Source: Closterium sp. NIES-65 (taxonomy: Eukaryota; Streptophyta; Zygnematophyceae; Desmidiales; Closteriaceae). Taken from it: a DNA stretch of 64,000 nt. This document shows, in pieces, positions 1-11,797 of the stretch. The notes beneath the pieces were generated by a model that was given only the letters and a program-made list of their open reading frames with translations, did no database searches and was not told where the DNA came from. The DNA is taken from assembly GCA_948144175.1 (NCBI GenBank), contig CANXME010000309.1, positions 310,001-374,000 on the forward strand, given 5' to 3'. A program made the position numbers and the translations under genes. Within the stretch, counting starts at the first letter, position 1, and the number at the start of each line of letters is the position of its first letter.

Positions 1-2076
1 AACGGCAGAGGCAGAAGCACTGACACGACCAGCAGCAGCAGCAGCAGCACTACCACCACCACCACCGCCAGCAGCAGCGGCGGCAGCAGCAGCGTCTGCA
101 GCCTCTCTCTTCCGCCTCTCCCTCTCCCTGGAAGCAGCAGTCAGCTCCGCCAGGGCGCGCTGCAGATGCACCATGCGGTGCACTCCCCCTCCCCCTCCCC
201 CTCCGCCCCCGCCTCCTCCGCCCTGCTCCTCCTCCCCTGCACTACTCTCATCATCCTCATCATCATCATCATCCCCCCAGCTTATCTCCCTTTCCATCGG
301 TGATTCCTCCTCACTGGTTCCCTCCCACCTCCCCTCCTCCTCCCCGTCCCCGTCGCTCCCCCCCTCCCCCTCCCCCTCTCCGCCCTCTCCCCCGTCCCCC
401 AGGCCCGCGTTCCCCCGCTCCGCGCTTCCCCCACGCGCCTGTCCGCGCGCCCTCAGGGCAGCAGCCTGCGCCAGCAGCTCCTCCACCTTGGACCGCATCT
501 CCTTTCTCCCCTCATCCGCCTTATCAGCGTCTCCGCTACCAGCATTGGGCACCGCGTCAGGCATCCCATTCCCACGAATCCCATCCCTGGTCTGCTTTCC
601 CGGCTCTTCTCCGCCCTCTTGATGCCTGTCGTTCGAGGCCGAGACAGGCGCAGGTGACGAGACAGGCGCAGGTGACGAGACAGGGACAGGTGGCGAGACA
701 GGCACAGGAGAAGGCACAGGAGCAGAGGCAGGCACAGGAGCAGAGGCAAGCACAGGAGAAGGCACAGGAGCAGAGGCAAGCACAGGAGAAGGCACAGGAG
801 CAGAGGCTAGAACAGGAGAAGGCACAGGGGCAGAGGCAGGCACAGGAGAAGGCACAGGAGCAGAGGCAGGCACAGGAGCAGAGGCAGACACAGGAGATGA
901 GACAGGCCGAGGAGATGAGACAGGCAGAGGAGCAGGGACAGGGACAGGGGAAGAGACAGACACAGGTGACGTCAGAGGCGCAGCAGCAGCTCCCTCGCCT
1001 TCCTCAGCCTTCCCTACTGATCCCCCAACGACGCCGTCTCCTACCTTCTCAACTCCTCCATTCTCTACCGCACTACCCCCTTCCCTCCCCCCTTCCCCCT
1101 CGCTCCGCCCATCGGTTCCCCCTCCGCCATCCGCCCGTTCCCCCTCTTCCCCTGCAAGCACCACCACCACACTCTCCAACCCCTCAACGCCCTTGCTCGC
1201 TCCCTCAACGCCCTTGTTCCCGCCCTCTTCTCCAGACCTCTCAACGCCTCGTCTCTCTTCCAGCTCTTGAGGCGTCTCCGGGACTTTACTCTTAAACTGC
1301 CCCCCCTCCTCAACACGCACATCCACTTTCTTTTCCGCATTCTCCGCCGGTGGCCGCCCATTTCGCTGCTGTTCATCTCCTTCCACCCGCATTTCACCCT
1401 GCCTCCCGCCCTCGACGAAATTCTCGCTCGCTGCCGGCGCTTGCCGCCCATTTAGCAGCGTCCCAGCTTCCGTCACAGGCGGGCTTCCAGACGCCTCGGA
1501 GAACTTTCCACCCTTGTTACCCTCCCCTCCCTGCTGTTCGCCCCCCTCATGCTTCGCGTTCGCCTCTCCCCCAACCTCCAACCCTACGCTCTCCCTTTCC
1601 CTGTCCCCTCCCTCTCCTACCCTATCCTCCCCTTTCCGAACCTCTCCCTCAGTAACTTCCTCTCGCGCCTCCTCCGCCACATTCTCCCTCCCTCCCTCCT
1701 TCGGGTTCTCGCTCGCACCACTGGAGATTCCATTCGCCTCTGCCTGCATGCCTGCGCTGCTCGCTGCTGCCACTGGTTGAACCGCCAGAACGGGTTTGAG
1801 GCTATCGATTGACTGAGGCGGATTCTCGTCAGTTGGCGGGAGGCCATTATTCGTATCAGCGGAAACATTGTTTCCTGTATCAGCCGCTGCAACCGGGTCA
1901 GGAACAGCGCCAGAAGGCTTTGCTGCATCGCCTTCAACCGCGACGGACCTGATTGTGCCTTGGTCGAGTGCACCGACCTTAATTGCATTGTCGGCGCCAT
2001 TCTCATCTGGAGCCACGCGAGACTGTGAGGGCGAGAGCCCGAAAAACGTCCCCCATCCGGGTCCCCCGCCGCTCAT
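1..2076 (-). CDS. Unidentified low-complexity acidic protein, 5' part (runs off left edge)
   Basis: From ATG at 2076 down to base 1 the minus strand is one open frame of 692 codons. I checked every triplet and found no stop; it continues beyond the window. The N-terminus is MSGGGPGWGTFFGLSPSQS. An acidic Glu/Gly/Ala-rich part follows, then a Ser-Pro-Val-Pro-Ala repeat block (roughly 640-980 on the plus strand), an Asp/Glu stretch (about 240-300), a poly-Gly run (about 180-235), and a charged, possibly coiled-coil segment near HRMVHLQRALAELTAASRER followed by Ala/Gly runs. I do not recognise the family. Several plus-strand Pro/Gln-rich frames here are its shadows. The start is the first ATG after a stop-rich AT-richer region and lies 1.4 kb head-to-head from the next gene. 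Long uninterrupted openness in low-complexity DNA can be chance, so confidence is moderate. Confidence 0.6.
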   Translation of the reverse strand, partial: MSGGGPGWGTFFGLSPSQSRVAPDENGADNAIKVGALDQGTIRSVAVEGDAAKPSGAVPDPVAAADTGNNVSADTNNGLPPTDENPPQSIDSLKPVLAVQPVAAASSAGMQAEANGISSGASENPKEGGRENVAEEAREEVTEGEVRKGEDRVGEGGDRERESVGLEVGGEANAKHEGGEQQGGEGNKGGKFSEASGSPPVTEAGTLLNGRQAPAASENFVEGGRQGEMRVEGDEQQRNGRPPAENAEKKVDVRVEEGGQFKSKVPETPQELEERRGVERSGEEGGNKGVEGASKGVEGLESVVVVLAGEEGERADGGGGTDGRSEGEGGREGGSAVENGGVEKVGDGVVGGSVGKAEEGEGAAAAPLTSPVSVSSPVPVPAPLPVSSPRPVSSPVSASAPVPASAPVPSPVPASAPVPSPVLASAPVPSPVLASAPVPSPVLASAPVPASAPVPSPVPVSPPVPVSSPAPVSSPAPVSASNDRHQEGGEEPGKQTRDGIRGNGMPDAVPNAGSGDADKADEGRKEMRSKVEELLAQAAALRARGQARGGSAERGNAGLGDGGEGGEGEGEGGSDGDGEEEGRWEGTSEEESPMEREISWGDDDDDEDDESSAGEEEQGGGGGGGGGGGGGVHRMVHLQRALAELTAASRERERRKREAADAAAAAAAAGGGGGGSAAAAAAGRVSASASAV

Positions 2077-3479
2077 GCCGCAATTGTGACACTAACCAGC
2101 CAAGGGGTTACAAGATACGTTTTTTACTCCTTTGTAACCGTGCTAAGTGGCGTGCTGTCTGATTGTTGGTGAAGGTACGTTCTGGAAAATAGCGATAACG
2201 GGTGCACCCAACGCGAGACGCCAGTTGAAGGCCTGACTCACTATGCATTCGACGGGTCGCATTGACCTAAACAACTACATATGCATTGAGTAGGACGAAG
2301 GGCTGTAGGGAGATATTGCGTTATAATTGTGAGAGGTGTGGCTGATGGTGGGGAAAGGGTTCTGCCTAACGAATATGGTGGTTGAGTTGATGAGGAAATT
2401 TGCCTGGGGAATTGAGCGGTTTGGGTTTGGAAACGGCTAATTTGGAGAGATCGTTACCTTGGCAAAGACAAACACACCAAATGTTTGAGTAGCAGGTCGA
2501 TGTGCCTCTGGTATCTCGTAGGGCTGGCCCGAACTACCTTTCTTATAATGTCTGAAGTCGTTTTAACCTCCCAAGTGGGGCATACCTTGTTTGTGGGATG
2601 GTATAAAAATGACTCTCCGTGCAGAGATTTTGCATTGGGTAGTCCTAAAGTCCCCGAGAATTTTGAGAACAGCTCGAAATAGAAACCTGTTGCCCACTGC
2701 ACTAATGAAAATTTGATCATTTCTGGCGGGAACTTCGAACACCAGTAGCAACCGTTGAAACAGTGTAGACCTTGAGAAATGGATAACGTACAGTCCAGCT
2801 GATTCGGTACAAGTATGTACTTGTGGCGAGGTTTGCTGTGGCGAGGAAAATCGATCACTTTAATTTGGCGCAAACACCAAGGCGCAGGTCAGATAGGCTG
2901 CCCCAGATGCCAAACCAAGATCGTTCCACACACTGTGCAAAATAATTTCTTATCGAGCAGACCTGACCGAGAGCTTTCACCCCCTACAAGCCAGCACCAC
3001 ATCAAGGAACAATCCACGCAGGAGTTCCCAAGGCGCTGCGGTAATATGCCAGATGTGCCTCCACCCGCCGACGTTTTTCGCTTTTCTCGGAGGCCGGGCA
3101 GGGACTTCTGGCGCACGCCAAGGCATGTATTTTCCCTCTATTCTGTGGGTTGCCAACGAAGCAACTCCGACAGCCAAGGTCAACGGTTTGCCTGTCAGGT
3201 TGTTCGTTCCCATTTCACCAACCTCGATGTTGTCGACTGGGGTCCCGATCATCGAGGGACTCTATAACGCGAATGATTGCCTTGAATTCATTACATCATC
3301 CAAGTCTTCATTCATTTTGAACTCCTCACTCCCAGATCTCACTTCTGCTTCTTCATCCGCCTTCACTGGTGGGTAGGTGACGGATCTAGGAGTTTTTCTT
3401 TGCCATTTGTGGTCTAGACAAGATCTTTCGCAGTGTTTCCGCACGCCCGTCACTTGAGGGCTTACCCTTACTCGTAGTA
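2077..3479. other. Intergenic region between two divergent genes
   Basis: This stretch holds the upstream regions of the left-edge gene (-) and the proton pump interactor (+). Base composition is lower in GC than the flanking exons. The longest open frame (2454-2873, minus, 139 codons) shows no domain I recognise and no splice partners. I see no repeat, RNA gene or clear promoter element. Confidence 0.5.
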
Positions 3480-6400
3480 ATGGCATCAGGAGACGAAATC
3501 CCGCCTGTTGTCGAAGACGTCTCGCAAATTGGAAGGGACGCTTCGGGAACGGAAGCCCCATCCGCAGAAATTGCCGATTCAGCTCCGTTGGAATCGGCCG
3601 ATGGCATATCGAGCACTGCGGGATTCGAACCCGCGATCGGTCCGGATGGAGCTGACTCTGGCTTCGCACCAGCGGACGTTCCGGAGCTCGCGGCGGTCCC
3701 GGAGATGGCGGCGGAACCAACGATCACGCATCGCGAGTTTTATTTCATCAGAATTCCGCGTCCGGATCTGTCGGCGGAGATCAACAAGATCAAGGCGGTG
3801 GAGCAGCGGGTGAAGGAGAAGCGCGACAAGCAGCAGGCCGTTAGTGCCGCTCTTCGCGCGAAGAAGGTATCGCATCGCGCGTTTTTAATCATCTATATGC
3901 ACGAATATGTGAAGTCTCTTCCTCGAGAACTCCCGTTTGACAATTTCTTTCTGATTGTGTTGTCTTATCGTCGCTTTCTTTTCTGTTTGTTCGTGTGAAA
4001 AATATGCACCGACACAGGCGCAATGGTCGGAGGCCTTCGAGGCGCTCAAGGCCGCGCGGGCGCGCGCGCGGGATTGTTCGCAAGACGTGCGCAACAAGTT
4101 CGACGAGGCGAAGCCGCTGCAGGGCGTGCTGCGCAAGATGAACGAGAGCAAGGCGAGCGTGCGCGACAGGGGCCGCGGGCTCGAGTGCACCACGGAGGCG
4201 CAGCTCAACGCGCTGGTAAGCCAATCAGTATCCTGTGTTGGTTCCATACGAACGCTGATTAAATAAAAATCTGCGTGTGAGTGTTGATCGCGTGACCAAT
4301 CTATCAATTAAATAAAATACCGAATTTGACTCACATCACCTCGTCTGCACAAACGAATTTTGCGACTCGAACAGCGCGCTTTCTCTAGCCTTCGCAGCGC
4401 TTGGCCCGCATGGCGGGCCGCCGTACGCCGCGTGGATCGAAGTGACGATTGCGACCCTAAATATTTTTCCATCCCATCCCGGTCGTCCTCACCCGTCCCG
4501 CCCGCCGCAGATCGCGGCGACGGAGCACCGCATGCAGCACGAGACGATATCGCTCAAGGAGGAGAAGCAGCTGATGAAGGAGCTCAAGGATCTGGAGGCG
4601 TCGCGGCCCAAGGTGAAGGAGATGGAGGCCCTCACGGCGTCGTTCCAGGAGAGCCAGGGCCAGCGCGACTCCATCCAGGAGCGCCTCAAGGTAACGCGCG
4701 CGCTGCTGCGCTGGTGGGAAGGCTGGAAGTGCTGGGAATGCTGGGCATGTTGGGAAGAGTGGGTGGGAATGCCAGGCATGTTAAGAATGCTCGAAATGAT
4801 GTGAATGTGCGGTGGATTTGCGGTCGATGTAATTGTTTTACCATTGTGTGATGGTCATGGTGTGATTTTCTTGTCATGGTGGCTTCTCCTCCCAGCACCC
4901 CCCTTTCCCCCATTTGACCCGATCTCGGCGGGCGGGTGTCCACATACTGAAGCTGAAGCGCGACACTCACGTCACACGTCCGCTTCGCCTCTCCGCCCTT
5001 CACCCCCGCCTCCCATCCTCCCACCACTCCCCGTCTTCCCCCCTCCACACCCCCCCCTTCCTCCCCACTGTCCCCACACTCCCCACCCTCCCCACCTCTC
5101 TCCCTCCATCCGCTTCCCCGTCCCCGATCCAGCCGCTGATGGCGGAGGTGGACGTGCTGAAGCTGGAGCGCGACGCGGCGCAGAAGATCTGTGCGACGCT
5201 CGAGGCGGAGGCGGCGGCGCTGGACGAGGAGGTGCAAGCGCTCTTCGGTGAGCGCGCCAAGGCGCAGCTCGACGCGGATAAGGTCTACGACGAGCTGCGC
5301 GCCGCGCGCGCCGCCACCAACAAAAAGGTGTGCGGGTGTTGCTTTCCGCCCTCCCGATCCGCGTCGACTTTTCTCCCCCCATCCTTCCCCCCGGGCTGCC
5401 GCTCCTGTTCCGTCCTACCCTTCGCCTCTCGCTCCTCCCCCCATAGTATGTGGCCTTCCGCCAGAACCGTACGGACCGGTGGCTCTTCAGAAGCTGGCCT
5501 TAAGTTCTGCCATCTCTCTCCGTCCTCTGCCTTATCCCCTCTCCCATTCCCGTTGCACACCCAACCACCCCCTCCCTTTTCAATTGCAGGACGAGGATTT
5601 CCGGCAGTACCGAGCGGACCTGGCGACGATTCAGGAGCTCGCTTCCAAGAAGGACGTGGCTGCGCTCGAGGCGTTCTGCGAGCAGCAGGTGCGCCGGGGG
5701 GTTCAGGGCTTGCAGCGTGCGGCTGTGGTTGTGGTTCCGGGAATGACGGCATGAATGGTGGCTGGGCTGGGAGTGCGGAATTGTGAGTTTGGTTGTGGGA
5801 GTGTAATGCGAGCAGCAGGCATGCCAATGGAAGCAACGGAATGGAATGGAATCGAATCGAATTATGCATCACAACCACCCTCCCTCCCACCGTACTTTTA
5901 CGTACCCGCCCTCCGATTTTATATCCCACTGTCTCCCTTGCTCAGAGGGAGCGCACGCATCTCCGTCTCAACACGGTCGCGGCATACCGAGCCGCATACG
6001 TGGAGGCAAATCGCTACAGCACCATCCGCGGCTTACGCTCCCTCCTTATCCGTATGTGCCCGCCCTCAGGTTCTTTCTCTCCCACCCCCCTCCCCCCCAC
6101 CTTCTTCCCTCCTACTGTCGCCGCCTTGCTCAGAGGGAGCGCACGCATCTCCGTCTGAACACGGACGCGGCGTACCGAGCGGCGTACGTGGAGGCGAATC
6201 GCTACAGCACCATCCGCCGCTTCCGCTCACTCGACACGCGCAGGCTCGGTGTGGACGAGGACCCCGCGAACTTGCTCGACGTGCCCTCCCGAACCTACGC
6301 GCCAGCCTCGGCGCCGGCAGCTTCCGCGGCGGGTGCTGGGGAGGCAAGGGCGGGGAGCGGGGCGGAGAAGAAGGGGAAGGGGGCTGGGGAGAAGGAAACG

Positions 6401-8738
6401 GGGAAGGCGGCTGGGGGGGATAAGGGCGCAGGGGGGAAGGGGAAGGGGGAGACGGCGGAGGGGGCAGGGAAGGGCTCGCGAGGAGCCGCAGCAGTAGCAG
6501 CAGCGGGGGGCTGGGGGGATGAGGAGGTGGACGTGGGGAAAGGGAAGGGGGAAGGGAAGGCGGGTAAGGAGAACGGAGTAGTGATGAAGGTACCGGAAAC
6601 AAAGGTAGAGGAGGTGGATGAGGAGGCGGAGAGGGAGAGGCGGAGGGAGGAGGCGATAAGGAAGGCCAAGGAGGCAGAGGCGCGCAAGGCGAAGCTGGCG
6701 GAGAAGGCTCAGAAGCGGGCGGAGGCGCGCGCTGCCAAGGAGGCTGAGGCTCTCGCTAAGAGGCGCGAGAAGGTGCGTGGGTTGGTGGGTGGTTGAGTGG
6801 GCTGGTTCAGGGTTGCATGGATGGATGAGTGGGAGGTTGTGTGGGTGGGTGAGTGGGTGGGTGAGAGTATGGGTGAGGGGATGGTTGCATGGGTGGGTGG
6901 GTAGGTGGCTGGGCAAGCAGAGAGGCAATCGGCACAGTGCTTCTGGCAGTATGCGTTGGGTGGTTAACCTGGGTGCTTGAGTGGAAAGGAGAAAAGCGTT
7001 TAGCACCGTCGTCATCTGGTGGCCTGGAATTCGCTGTTGCCGTATTGCCCATCGAGACATATCACTCAGGCATGGGTTCCTTATTGGCACATCTGACCAC
7101 CACGTACCACATGCTCTCATCAATTCTCACTCCTCTCTCTCCTTGTCCCTCCCCTTTTTATTCTCCCCCCCTTCGGCCTCCCACATTCTCCACTTGTCCC
7201 CTCCCCTCTCTTTCCTCCCCCTCCCCTTTCCCTCCTGTATTCCCAATCTGCCCTTCCATCGCCCTGCAGGAGCGGGAGAAGCGAGCGCGCAAGAAGGCAG
7301 CAGCAGCAGGGGTGCCATACGTGGAAGGGGCAGCAGAGGCGCCAGCAGAGGGCGAGGGCCCTGAAGACACCACCACAGGCGACGATGCCTCTGCTGCAGA
7401 TGAGACCAGCGCCGCTGCTAAACTCTACTAAACTCTCTACTGCCTCCCATCTTCTCCACCTTCCCCATCCCCCCTCCCCCTCTTTCCCTCCTGCCCTCCC
7501 TTCCCCCTGCAGGAGCGGGAGAAGAGGGCACGCAAGAAGGCAGCAGCAGCAGGGGTGCCATACGTGGAAGGGGCAGCAGAGGCGCCGGCAGAGGGCGAAG
7601 CTCCAGAGGACGCCACCACAGGCGACGATGCCTCTGCTGCCGAGGAGACTGGCGCCGCTGCTAACAGCAAGGGCGATGCGGGCAAGGGCGGAGAGGCGGA
7701 GGCGGGGCTGTCGAGGAGGGAGCAGCGCCGGCGGCAGGCGCTGGTGGCACTGCGGAAGAAGAAGAGCGGGTTGCTGAGTGGCAGTGCTCTGTGGGGGTTG
7801 GCAGGCATCCTCGCTGTTGTGCTTGCTATTGTCATCGCTTACTATGTGGTGAGTGGTGCGGGGAATGCTGATTGAGTTGGTGGTGATTGTGGGTTGGTTG
7901 GTTGTGAGTGCGGGTGGTTTTTGTCGAAAGTCACAGGGAGCAGCGCAGGGGGCAGGCGCTGGTGGCACTGAGGAAGAAGGACCTGTGGTTGAGCAGCAGT
8001 GCTCTGTGGGGGTTGGCTGGGGTGCTTGCCATTGTCCTTGCAATCGTCGTCGCTTATTATGTGGTGAGTGTGGGTGTTGGTTGACTGCGGAACAAGGAGC
8101 GGCGCCGGCGGCATGCGCTGGTGGCTCAGCGGCAGTGCTCTGTGGGGGATGGCTGGGGTGCTTGTTGTTGTGCTTGCCATCGTCATCGCTTACTATGTGG
8201 TGAGTGTGGTTAGCTTGGTAACTGAGTGCAGGTGTGAGTGTGAGTGGTTTGATGGTCGAGCGCGAGTGTGGGTGTGTGGTTCAATGATTGAGTGAGAGTG
8301 TGGTTGGCTTGGTGATCGAGTGAGAATGTGAGTGTGGGTGGTTTGGTGATCGAGTGCGAGTGTGCGTGTGGGTGGCTTGCTGGTTGAGGGCGTTGTGACT
8401 GTGGGTGGTTGGCTTCTCTCGTACACACGCCCACACCCACACACACACACGTGCACCAGAGGGCACTGAACACTGCACCACACTTGTGCATCATGTGTAT
8501 TTTATTTATTACATGTATTTTATTGATTACATGTATTTTATTGTATTTTATTGCTTACATGCATGCTCTGTCCTTCCTCCTCACACCTCTCGTCCCTGCA
8601 CTGACTTCAATCCTCTCTGGCCCCTCCGTGCCTCGCCCATTTCCCCCTTGTCTGCCTCCCACTGTCCCTACATGCCTCTTTCCTAAGCAGCAGAAGGCAC
8701 TGAACCCGGCACAGCCCATATTCGAGGCTGAGAGCTAG
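3480..8738 (+). CDS. Proton pump interactor (PPI1-like), 8 exons, C-terminal membrane anchor
   Basis: Exons: 3480-3866, 4018-4215, 4511-4690, 5133-5327, 5590-5688, 6134-6772, 7513-7848, 8691-8738. All junctions are phase 0 with GT-AG; the product is 693 aa. The family binds the C-terminal autoinhibitory region of plasma-membrane H+-ATPase. Family features seen: REFYFIRIPRPDLSAEI (about 85-100), long coiled coil through exons 2-5 with KEEKQLMKELKDLEASRP, LEAFCEQQ at the end of exon 5, and a Lys/Glu/Ala-rich segment with KAKEAEARKAKLAEKAQKRA. One transmembrane helix (about residues 658-678, ALWGLAGILAVVLAIVIAYY) lies just before a 15-residue tail, as in tail-anchored PPIs. Introns carry partial copies of exons 4, 6 and 7, so the exact choice of exon 6 and 7 copies is inferred from which copy continues the family's reading frame. 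Confidence 0.88.
4921..4972 (+). repeat. Degenerate fragment of PPI exon 4 in the preceding intron
   Basis: The DNA encodes VHILKLKRD, an obvious copy of VDVLKLERD in exon 4 (about 5147-5175), placed about 200 bp upstream inside intron 3. It has diverged and lacks the remainder of the exon. Confidence 0.6.
5943..6050 (+). repeat. Duplicate of the 5' part of PPI exon 6 with its acceptor
   Basis: CTCAG followed by the exon 6 start (RERTHLRLNT and YVEANRYSTIR are conserved) appears here and again at 6131. Identity is lost after about 95 bp. The polypyrimidine tract in front is copied too, so the duplicated unit spans the intron-exon boundary with a period of about 188 bp. Confidence 0.8.
7271..7431 (+). 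repeat. Duplicate of the 5' part of PPI exon 7, ending in an in-frame TAA
   Basis: CCCTGCAG plus about 150 bp of exon 7 (EREKRARKKAAAAG, then VPYVEGAAEAP) is repeated 242 bp before the full exon. In the frame entering from exon 6 this copy ends in TAA at 7429-7431, before the membrane helix. It could act as an alternative terminal exon giving a soluble protein. Confidence 0.8.
7926..8201 (+). repeat. Two duplicates of the 3' part of PPI exon 7 with donor sites
   Basis: Copies at about 7935-8062 and 8094-8201 repeat the RRRQALVAL-to-AYYV segment of exon 7 including the membrane helix codons and the GTGAGT donor. Both have small indels that change frame internally. They lie in intron 7. Confidence 0.75.
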
Positions 8739-9215
8739 ATGCCCTGCACCATGGCACAAGTCAGGGTGGTTGGTCTAGTTCAAGTGCTGATACACAAGCA
8801 GCAGTGCCGGTGCCAGTGCTGGTGCTGTCGCCATGCTGCTCCATTCGCTGCACGATGCGCTTATACAAGCAGCAGAACTGGTTGCATAATGGCATGGGTT
8901 CCTTTCTTTACACGAGTAGCACCTTTGCTCTTAGCAATTGGAAGACCCTGGCAACCCATACTCAATAGCACATTGTTGCTTGCAGCACTTGTCTTCATTG
9001 CATCTACCATTGCATAGGCACTGATGCTGTTCTAGTATCTGATTCATCTGCGTCCGCTCTCCAAAGTGCTCCAAATGTATCAGTACTGTTTGATCAATGA
9101 GTGTATCAACCTCAAACTGGTTGTCTACAGATCTGTGTATGTGCATCTTCCTACCTGAATCATGTACTGCCAGCACAGTACAGCACTCAATTCCCTGTAC
9201 TGCCTCTTGTGCAGA
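8739..9215. other. Spacer downstream of the PPI gene
   Basis: The region downstream of the PPI stop codon has no supported gene. The sequence is moderately AT-rich with scattered CAGCAGTGC-like words and leads into the 39-bp array. Confidence 0.4.
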
Positions 9216-9600
9216 TCTGTATTGTCTGTAGACTCCTGTACTGCCTATACTACTGCAGTATTGTCTGTAGACTCCTGTACTGCCTATACTACTGCAGTAT
9301 TGTCTGTAGATTCCTGTACTGCCTATACTACTGCAGTATTGTCTGTAGACTCCTGTACTGCCTATACTACTGCAGTATTGTCTGTAGACTCCTGTACTGC
9401 CTAGACTACTGCATTATTGTCTGTAGACTCCTGTATTTACTGCCTATACTACTGCAGTATTGTCTGTAGACTCCTGTACTGCCTATACTACTGCAGTATT
9501 GTCTGTAGACTCCTGTACTGCCTCTATTACTGCAGTACTGTAATCCTGTACTGCCTCTACTACTGCAGTACTGTAACCCTGTACTGCATCTACTACTGCA
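9216..9600. repeat. 39-bp minisatellite, about 8 units plus degenerate tail
   Basis: A 39-bp unit (TGTCTGTAGACTCCTG then TACTGCCTATACTACTGCAG) is repeated head-to-tail. Because 39 is divisible by three, frames read as repeated 13-residue peptides; I take these as non-coding. Decayed relatives with CCTGTACTGC and TACTACTGCAG continue to about 9720. Confidence 0.85.
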
Positions 9601-9789
9601 ACTGTGTTGTTTGTAGAATCCTAAACTGCCTTCACTACTGCAGCCCTGTATTGTTGCAAAATCCAGTGCTGCTACTACTACTGCAGCATTATAATGTTAT
9701 GAATTCCTGTACTGCCGCTACCATTGCAGCACAAAATTGTTACAATATTCTACACTGTCACTGCACTTGGGAGTTGGAGAGGACTTCCT

Positions 9790-10055
9790 TGCTTGCTTGG
9801 TAGGGCCCCTCTTGGCCGCCAGAGGCTTGCGCCCCTGACGTTACACCCAAACACCGCGCTGAGGTGGAGGCCATCGTTTGGGACACCTGCTTGGGAGGGC
9901 TGAGAGGGGGGGGGTGGGGCTGAGAAGAGAGGAGAGGAAACAAACAGTGAGGCAAACAAAGCTCCTGCCCAGGGGGGCAGGAGTAAAGGCAAACGATGCA
10001 CCTGTGGGAGGGAGGGACGCGGGAGCAATACAAGGAACATGCAACCACGGACAGC
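9790..10055. other. Unique spacer between arrays
   Basis: GC-rich DNA without a recognisable gene; open frames on both strands lack any family signature. Confidence 0.35.
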
Positions 10056-10235
10056 ACAGGTTCGACAGGGCACGGGCGCACGAACAGGTTACGGACGGTC
10101 GGCACAGGTTCGACAGGGCACGGGCGCACGAACAGGTTACGGACGGTCGGCACAGGTTCGACAGGGCACGGGCGCACGAACAGGTTACGGACGGACGGCA
10201 CAGGTTCGACAGGGCACGGGCGCACGAACAGACCA
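10056..10235. repeat. 48-bp minisatellite, about 4 units
   Basis: A 48-bp unit beginning CACAGGTTCGACAGGGCAC is repeated almost perfectly about 3.8 times. It is open in several frames on both strands because 48 is a multiple of three and the unit lacks stops. Confidence 0.85.
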
Positions 10236-10239
10236 CCTT

Positions 10240-10440
10240 AGCCTGTTGCTGCCGGTTCTGATGTTGGTGCTGCTGTTGTCACTCCCCGTGCTGCTGTTGT
10301 CACTCGCATGCAGGTGTTGTTACTCGCATGCAGGTGTTGTCACTCCTCGTGCTGCTGTTGTCCCTCCTCGTGCTGCTGTTGTCACTCCCATGATGGTGCT
10401 GCCGGTGTTGTCACTCCCGGTGCTGGCAGTGGTGCTGCCA
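10240..10440. repeat. Imperfect repeats of a GCTGTTGTCACTC word
   Basis: The word GTGCTGCTGTTGTCACTC recurs about 8 times with spacers of 18-24 bp. It reads as a decayed short tandem repeat; no gene is supported. Confidence 0.6.
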
Positions 10441-10464
10441 CCATGCTGCTCCATGCGCTCTCGC

Positions 10465-11690
10465 CGCTCCTCCACTGCTGTACAGTCCTCGCCAGGTCCT
10501 TTGTAGCCAAGATGCACCTTGCAGAGGAATGCGGGAGGAGACTAAAGAGGACAAATAAGTTGCTGATGAAGCACGAGTGAAAAGCGAATGCAGAACAAAA
10601 CAAAACAGAAGCGAAACTTGCGACAAGGAAAAAATAACAAGAAAACAAGGAAAAAACAAAGACGCTCCCCCCAACCCCGTATTCCCTTATGAAAGAAGCC
10701 GTTGCTGGTAGCAGACGGCGCTCCATCCTCTTCCGTGCTCCAAACGCCCTTTATCCCCCCTCCCGAACACGCTGCCGCGCCTCCCGTGCTGCTGTTGTCC
10801 TCTCCAGCTCTCCCAATCCGCCAGGCCGCGTCCTGTAGCAACACGGGAATGCAGGAGGAAGAAGCTAGAGAGGAGAGATAAGTTTCTGGAGAAGGGGCAA
10901 GTACGAAAACACAATGAAAACAGAAAGCAAGACTTGCGACAAGAGAAAGAAACAAGAAAACAAGAAGCGAACAAAGTTGCTCCCCCCAACCCCGCACTCC
11001 CTTCTGAAAGAAGCCATTGCTGGTGGCGGACGGCGCTCCATCCTCCTCCGCGCTTCAACCGCCCTCCATTCCCCCTCCCGAACACGCTGCCGCACCTCCC
11101 ATGCTGCTGCTGTCCTCCCCAGCTCTCCCAATCCGCCATGCCGCGTCCTGTAGCAACACGGAAATGCAGGAGGAGGAAGCTAGAGAGGAGAGATAAGTTT
11201 CTGGAGAAGGGGCAAGTGTGAAACACAATGAAAACAGAAAGCAAGACTTGCGACAAGAGAAAGAAACAAGAAAACAAGAAACGAACCAAGTTGCTCCCCC
11301 CAACCCCGTACTCCCTTCTGAAAGAAGCCGTTGCTGGTGGCGGACGGCGCTTCATCCTCCTCCGCACTTCAACCGCTCTCCATCCCCCCTCCCGAACACG
11401 CTGCCGCGCCTCCCGTGCTGCTGCTGTCCTCCCCAGCTCTCCCAATCCGCCATGCCGCGTCCTGTCACAACACGGGAATGCAGGAGGAGGAAGCTAGAGA
11501 GGAGAGATAAGTTTCTGGAGAAGGGGCAAGTGTGAGAACACAATGCAAAGGAAAGCAAAACTTGCGACAAGAGAAAGAAACAAGAAAACCAGAAACGAAA
11601 AACGATGCTCCCCCCAACCCCATACTCCCCTCTAAAAGCAGGCGTTGCTAATGGCGCTGCACTGCACTGCACCGCGCTCCCCTCAGCTCC
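10465..11690. repeat. About 314-bp satellite, nearly 4 tandem copies
   Basis: CCGCGTCCTGT is met at about 10826, 11141 and 11455, a period of about 314 bp; copies are highly similar apart from the more diverged first one. Each unit carries an A-rich part (AAGAGAAAGAAACAAGAAAAC) followed by a C-rich part (GCTCCCCCCAACCCC). No coding signature. Confidence 0.8.
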
Positions 11691-11797
11691 AATTGTGTCT
11701 TGCTGTTTGATAACACTATGGAAAGGCAAACACCGTTAGACGGTCGAAGCAAAGCAAAAGCGAAATGCAAACTTACATCGAAGCAAGAGAGGCCGGT

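Noticed and set aside
3605..3640. tRNA gene, because the minus strand reads GCGGGTTCGAATCCCGC like a T-arm
   Set aside because: No matching D-arm, anticodon arm or acceptor pairing is found, and the bases are codons of PPI exon 1.
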